Notes under the pieces: model-generated
Databases searched by the model: none
The model's input: only the letters and a program-made list of their open reading frames with translations
Told to the model about the DNA's origin: nothing
NCBI RefSeq assembly: GCF_003432065.1
Contig: NZ_QWDE01000005.1
Coordinates: forward strand, 1 to 64,000
DNA: 64,000 nt
DNA from: Mucilaginibacter terrenus
GTDB lineage: Bacteria; Bacteroidota; Bacteroidia; Sphingobacteriales; Sphingobacteriaceae
Reading direction: 5' to 3'
Shown: one piece after another, positions 60,952-64,000 of the stretch
How the letters are laid out: every line of letters begins with the position of its first letter
How positions within the stretch are numbered: the first letter of the stretch is position 1
Program-made: the position numbers and the translations under genes

Positions 60952-62187
60952 TTATTCGAACTCAGCCTGCAGAATTGATAAAACTTCTTTAACAGTTTCT
61001 TCTTCAAGGTCGGTACGCTTAACAAGCTCGCCAACAGAAAGGGAAAGAACCGATTTAGCGGTATCCAGCCCGATGCGTTTGAACTCGTCAATTATCCAAC
61101 CATCAATCTCGTCTGAGAATTCTTCAATATCCACGTCCTCATCATGCTCGTCTGCCTCGCGGTAAACGTCAATTTCATAACCTGTCAATTTACCTGCCAA
61201 TTTTATGTTATGACCACCTCGACCGATAGCTAATGATACCTGGTCTGGCTTTAAGTAAACTGCCGCTGTCTTTTTCTCGTCGTCAAGCTTAATTGATGTT
61301 ATCTTGGCCGGAGACAGTGCACGCTGTATATATAACTGTATGTTGTTTGTAAAGTTGATAACGTCAATGTTCTCGTTCTTCAACTCGCGAACGATGCCAT
61401 GTATACGTGATCCTTTCATACCTACGCAAGCACCCACCGGATCGATACGGTCATCATAAGATTCTACCGCAACTTTCGCACGTTCGCCCGGTTCGCGTAC
61501 GATCTTTTTGATCGTGATCAAACCGTCAAATATCTCCGGAACTTCCATCTCGAACAAGCGCTGTAAAAACTCAGGCGCTGTACGCGAGATAATGATCTTA
61601 GGATTAGCATTCAGCATGTCTACCTTGCTAACCACAGCACGTACACTGTCCCCTTTTTTGAAGTAGTCGGCAGGTATTTGCTCTGTTTTTGGCAATAAAA
61701 GCTCGTTGCCTTCATCGTCAAGCACCAGGGTTTCTTTTTTCCAAACCTGGTAAACCTCGCCGGTAACAATCTCGCCAACGCGGTCTTTGTATTTTTTAAA
61801 TATTTCGTCTTTTTCCAGTTCCAGAATTTTTGAAACCAGTGTTTGGCGTGCAGCTAAAATAGCACGGCGGCCAAAGCTCTCTAAAGTGATCTGCTCCACG
61901 TAGTCGTCGCCAACTTCCAGGTCAGGGTCTATTTTATGTGCTTCAGCAAGTTCAATTTCCAGGTCGTCGTCCTCGCTGAAACCGTCTTCCATAACGGTGC
62001 GTGTACGCCAAATTTCAAGGTCACCATTATCGGTATTTACGATAACGTCGCAATTTTCATCAGTACCATATTTTTTCCTGATCATGCTCCTGAAAACGTC
62101 TTCAAGCACACTCATCATGGTTGGGCGATCGATATTCTTAAAATCTTTAAACTCCTGGAAGGAATCGATCAAATTAATATTGCTCAT
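60952..62187 (-). CDS. nusA: Transcription termination/antitermination factor NusA
   Basis: This 411-residue protein has the NusA N-terminal domain (about 1-125), S1 (about 130-205) and two KH domains, with GACVGMKGSRIHGIVREL and SLAIGRGGHNIKLAGKLTG. A single helix-hairpin-helix-like tail follows (LSVGELVKRTDLEEETVKEVLSIL). It binds RNA polymerase and stimulates pausing at hairpins. It lies between rimP and infB as in most bacteria. The terminator hairpin in the rimP leader could be its own feedback target. Confidence 0.96.
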   Translation of the reverse strand: MSNINLIDSFQEFKDFKNIDRPTMMSVLEDVFRSMIRKKYGTDENCDVIVNTDNGDLEIWRTRTVMEDGFSEDDDLEIELAEAHKIDPDLEVGDDYVEQITLESFGRRAILAARQTLVSKILELEKDEIFKKYKDRVGEIVTGEVYQVWKKETLVLDDEGNELLLPKTEQIPADYFKKGDSVRAVVSKVDMLNANPKIIISRTAPEFLQRLFEMEVPEIFDGLITIKKIVREPGERAKVAVESYDDRIDPVGACVGMKGSRIHGIVRELKNENIDVINFTNNIQLYIQRALSPAKITSIKLDDEKKTAAVYLKPDQVSLAIGRGGHNIKLAGKLTGYEIDVYREADEHDEDVDIEEFSDEIDGWIIDEFKRIGLDTAKSVLSLSVGELVKRTDLEEETVKEVLSILQAEFE

Positions 62188-62191
62188 TTTC

Positions 62192-62656
62192 TTACTTAAA
62201 TGATATTAAAACTTTTGTTTCTGATATGTTTTCTGTGGGAATCACGCTTTCAACAACTTCTGCTTTCTTCCCTTTTTGCTTTATAGTTTCGTCAATCGTT
62301 ATCGTTCCGCTGCCGGCAGCTTTAAGTATGCCTTCACGCTTGGTTCCGTCTGCCATTTTAATACCCAGGTTACGGCCAATATTCTTTGTGTATTGGCGCT
62401 CCAGCGTAAGCGGAGTATCAATGCCTGGCGATGATACCTCCAGGTTGTAGGCGGCCTCTATCACGTTCTCTTCCTCCAGATGAAAACCTACGTGCCTGCT
62501 TATGGCTACACAATCATCTATACCAATGCCATTGTCACCATCAACCAAAATCATCAGCTTGCCATTGGAATGCATTTTAACATCTACCAAAAACAGGTTG
62601 GGTTTGTCGGCTATTTTTTCTTCTACCAGCTCGGTTACCCTTTTCTCGATATTCAT
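62192..62656 (-). CDS. rimP: Ribosome maturation factor RimP
   Basis: This 154-residue protein shows the RimP N-terminal domain (NIEKRVTELVEEKI; LMILVDGDNGIGIDDCVAISRHV) and the C-terminal beta domain (YNLEVSSPGIDTPLTLERQY). It is needed for 30S assembly. It is five bases upstream of nusA and starts the operon. Confidence 0.94.
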   Translation of the reverse strand: MNIEKRVTELVEEKIADKPNLFLVDVKMHSNGKLMILVDGDNGIGIDDCVAISRHVGFHLEEENVIEAAYNLEVSSPGIDTPLTLERQYTKNIGRNLGIKMADGTKREGILKAAGSGTITIDETIKQKGKKAEVVESVIPTENISETKVLISFK

Positions 62657-62690
62657 AAACTCCCGGTCGGTTTATTTTGAACGATAAAAT

Positions 62691-62719
62691 AAAAGAGGGG
62701 ACAAATCGCCCCCTCTTTT
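62691..62719 (-). terminator. Intrinsic-terminator hairpin in the rimP leader
   Basis: AAAAGAGGGG (62691-62700) pairs perfectly with CCCCTCTTTT (62710-62719) over a 9-base loop, and on the minus strand ATTTTATC follows. It can end the upstream lipoprotein/peptidase transcript. The best promoter match (62732-62759) is upstream of it, so it would also lie at the start of the rimP-nusA-infB leader and could act as an attenuator. Confidence 0.8.
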
Positions 62720-62731
62720 TAAATTCGGATA

Positions 62732-62759
62732 CAAATATACAAATTATTTTTTATTGCAA
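62732..62759 (-). promoter_or_regulatory. Candidate promoter of rimP-nusA-infB
   Basis: TATATTTG (62739-62732, minus strand) matches TAnnTTTG exactly. TTG (62759-62757) is 17 bases upstream, a little short of the usual 19-21. It lies between the lipoprotein stop and the hairpin at 62691-62719. Confidence 0.5.
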
Positions 62760-62762
62760 ATG

Positions 62763-63194
62763 TTATTGCTTAAAAATCAAATCGGTAAACTGCTGTTTGC
62801 CCACCTGTTTAGTGCCGCTGATGTAGTCTGAAGATTGCTTACCAGCATCATACCTGTACCATCGTACAAAGTAGGGCTGTCCTTTTACAAAAGGCGTATC
62901 CGGAGTGAAGACCACAACACTGTCTGCAACAACGTATTTACCGGGCTGCGCGTTCTGGTAAGCCTTCAGATCTGTATCGGCAGGCATTTTATAAACCTGT
63001 ACAAGACTCTGCCAAACCTGCGCTGACGAGTCATGAGCCAGTTCACTCACCACCTCGCTGCTTAGGCCGGTAAATTGAAGCGACTGTTTATTATTAGTTA
63101 AGGCGATGTGCACGATGTTAGAGGCAGCACGCTGCTTTGTACACGCCGACAAAGCAAAGCCTATAACCATCAGTAAACCTGCCGTTCTTACCAT
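62763..63194 (-). CDS. Lipoprotein of unknown function
   Basis: This 143-residue protein begins MVRTAGLLMVIGFALSACTK, with a lipobox (LSAC). The rest has no recognised family; strands such as GKYVVADSVVVFTPDTPFV suggest a small beta-rich domain. I chose ATG 63194, four bases after the peptidase stop; a longer frame to 63275 would overlap the peptidase gene. It is probably made with the S9 peptidase. Confidence 0.72.
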   Translation of the reverse strand: MVRTAGLLMVIGFALSACTKQRAASNIVHIALTNNKQSLQFTGLSSEVVSELAHDSSAQVWQSLVQVYKMPADTDLKAYQNAQPGKYVVADSVVVFTPDTPFVKGQPYFVRWYRYDAGKQSSDYISGTKQVGKQQFTDLIFKQ

Positions 63195-63198
63195 TGCC

Positions 63199-64000
63199 TT
63201 ACTTGCCCTTAAGTGTTTCTTCAAACAGTTTGTATATGCGTTTGTACTCGTCGGTCCAGCTGCTGGGCTGCACAAAGCCGTGGTCCTCTACCGGGTACGA
63301 TGCCAGCTCCCAGTTCTCTTTATGCAGTTCTATCAATTTTTGTGTAAGCCTGATAATGTCCTGGTAATTTACGTTCTGGTCTACCATGCCATGCAGCATC
63401 AGCAGGCGCCCCTTTAAGCCGTTCGCAAAATAGATAGGTGAACTTTGCCTGTAAGCAATCTCATCTTCAAAAGGTTCGTTAAGGATGTTCGACGTGTAAC
63501 CATGGTTGTAGTGTGCCCAATCAGTAACGGAGCGTATGGCCCCCCCGGATGCAAATACATCCGGCTGGGTAAACAGCGCCATCAGCGTGATAAAACCGCC
63601 GTAAGAGCCACCGTACAGTCCCACGTGTTTAGGGTTAACACCGTATTTATCTACCAGGTATTTTACACCGTCCACCTGGTCGGTAAGGTCACGGCCGCCC
63701 ATGTGGCGGTAAATGCCCGTACGAATGTCGCGACCGTAGCCAGAGCTGGCGGTATAATCAATGTCCATAACGGTGTAGCCGTTATCCACCAGCATATTAT
63801 TAAACATATACTCACGGAAGTAGCTGCTCCACCAGTAGTGCGCATTTTGCAGATAACCTGCCCCGTGCACAAAAACCACCGCAGGCTTTGCCGGGTCAGG
63901 GTTTTTAGGGGCATATACCCGGGCATAAATATCGCTTCCGTAACGGTTCTTAAAGCTGATCACCTCGGGTTCGCGCCAAGGGTAGCTTTTGAACTCAGCA
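63199..64000 (-). CDS. S9-family prolyl-oligopeptidase-type peptidase (C-terminal part)
   Basis: This frame is open to the window edge, so the gene is cut at its 5' side; about 267 residues are visible (from AEFKSYPWREPEVISFKNRYG). They form the alpha/beta-hydrolase domain with the nucleophile Ser in GLYGGSYGGF, Asp in HGMVDQNVNYQD and His in PVEDHGFV. This arrangement is the DPP4/S9 type, which cleaves short peptides after proline or related residues. An internal GTG at 63963 is only where a shorter frame could begin, not the likely start. Confidence 0.9.
   Translation of the reverse strand, partial: AEFKSYPWREPEVISFKNRYGSDIYARVYAPKNPDPAKPAVVFVHGAGYLQNAHYWWSSYFREYMFNNMLVDNGYTVMDIDYTASSGYGRDIRTGIYRHMGGRDLTDQVDGVKYLVDKYGVNPKHVGLYGGSYGGFITLMALFTQPDVFASGGAIRSVTDWAHYNHGYTSNILNEPFEDEIAYRQSSPIYFANGLKGRLLMLHGMVDQNVNYQDIIRLTQKLIELHKENWELASYPVEDHGFVQPSSWTDEYKRIYKLFEETLKGK

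Overview
The window looks like chromosomal DNA of a Bacteroidota bacterium, most likely a Sphingobacteriaceae member of the Mucilaginibacter/Pedobacter kind; the genus is an inference. The evidence is a SusC/SusD pair, promoter boxes of the Bacteroidota type (TTG, about 20 bases, TAnnTTTG), LytTR two-component genes, many PAS kinases, small secreted lipoproteins and weak Shine-Dalgarno sites. I see no phage, no CRISPR array and no complete insertion sequence.

Layout. 1-12.8 kb: an rRNA m5C methyltransferase, a LytTR two-component pair divergent from a small-protein/ABC-2 exporter operon, a secreted M28 peptidase, a fused UvrD helicase/PD-(D/E)XK nuclease, and the GTPases Der and Era. A palindromic double promoter separates Era from an initiator tRNA (12911-12983). 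13-20.6 kb: an SSB-like protein, a CheY-like receiver, and a signalling operon of CheB-CheR-PAS fusion, PAS histidine kinase, stand-alone CheB with a zinc ribbon, and a NarL-type regulator, with no CheA, CheW or receptor.

20.8-40.9 kb is a polysaccharide utilisation locus for a uronic-acid polymer. SusC/SusD import oligosaccharides. A minus-strand operon encodes a YhcH-family protein, GH88, KdgF, mannonate dehydratase and a GH2 with a malectin-like tail. A divergent plus-strand group encodes KduI, a LacI regulator, a DUF4350-like secreted protein, and two alginate-lyase-superfamily proteins flanking a second GH2. LacI-type palindromes lie in the divergent promoter region and before the lyase genes. 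Lyases would cut the chain, GH88 and GH2 would trim it, and KdgF and KduI would process the unsaturated uronate, with mannonate dehydratase feeding the hexuronate route to KDG. Abutting the locus tail to tail (40900-42819) is its most unusual neighbour: a 7TM-DISM membrane receptor whose cytoplasmic end is an IS1595-transposase zinc ribbon and helical region without the catalytic domain.

43-57.6 kb: a Tat-like-signal SDR, a GNAT acetyltransferase, a small lipoprotein, an unknown protein, exonuclease III, an SGNH hydrolase, a CPA1 antiporter, a PAS hybrid-sensing kinase, an M16 peptidase, a lipoprotein and an Lhr-type helicase that carries an in-frame hairpin-repeat insertion. 57.6-64 kb: rimP-nusA-infB, whose leader holds an intrinsic-terminator hairpin, then a lipoprotein and the C-terminal part of an S9 peptidase that runs off the right edge. 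A 167-bp non-coding repeat occurs twice, after the tRNA (13057) and after the Lhr-type helicase (57618).
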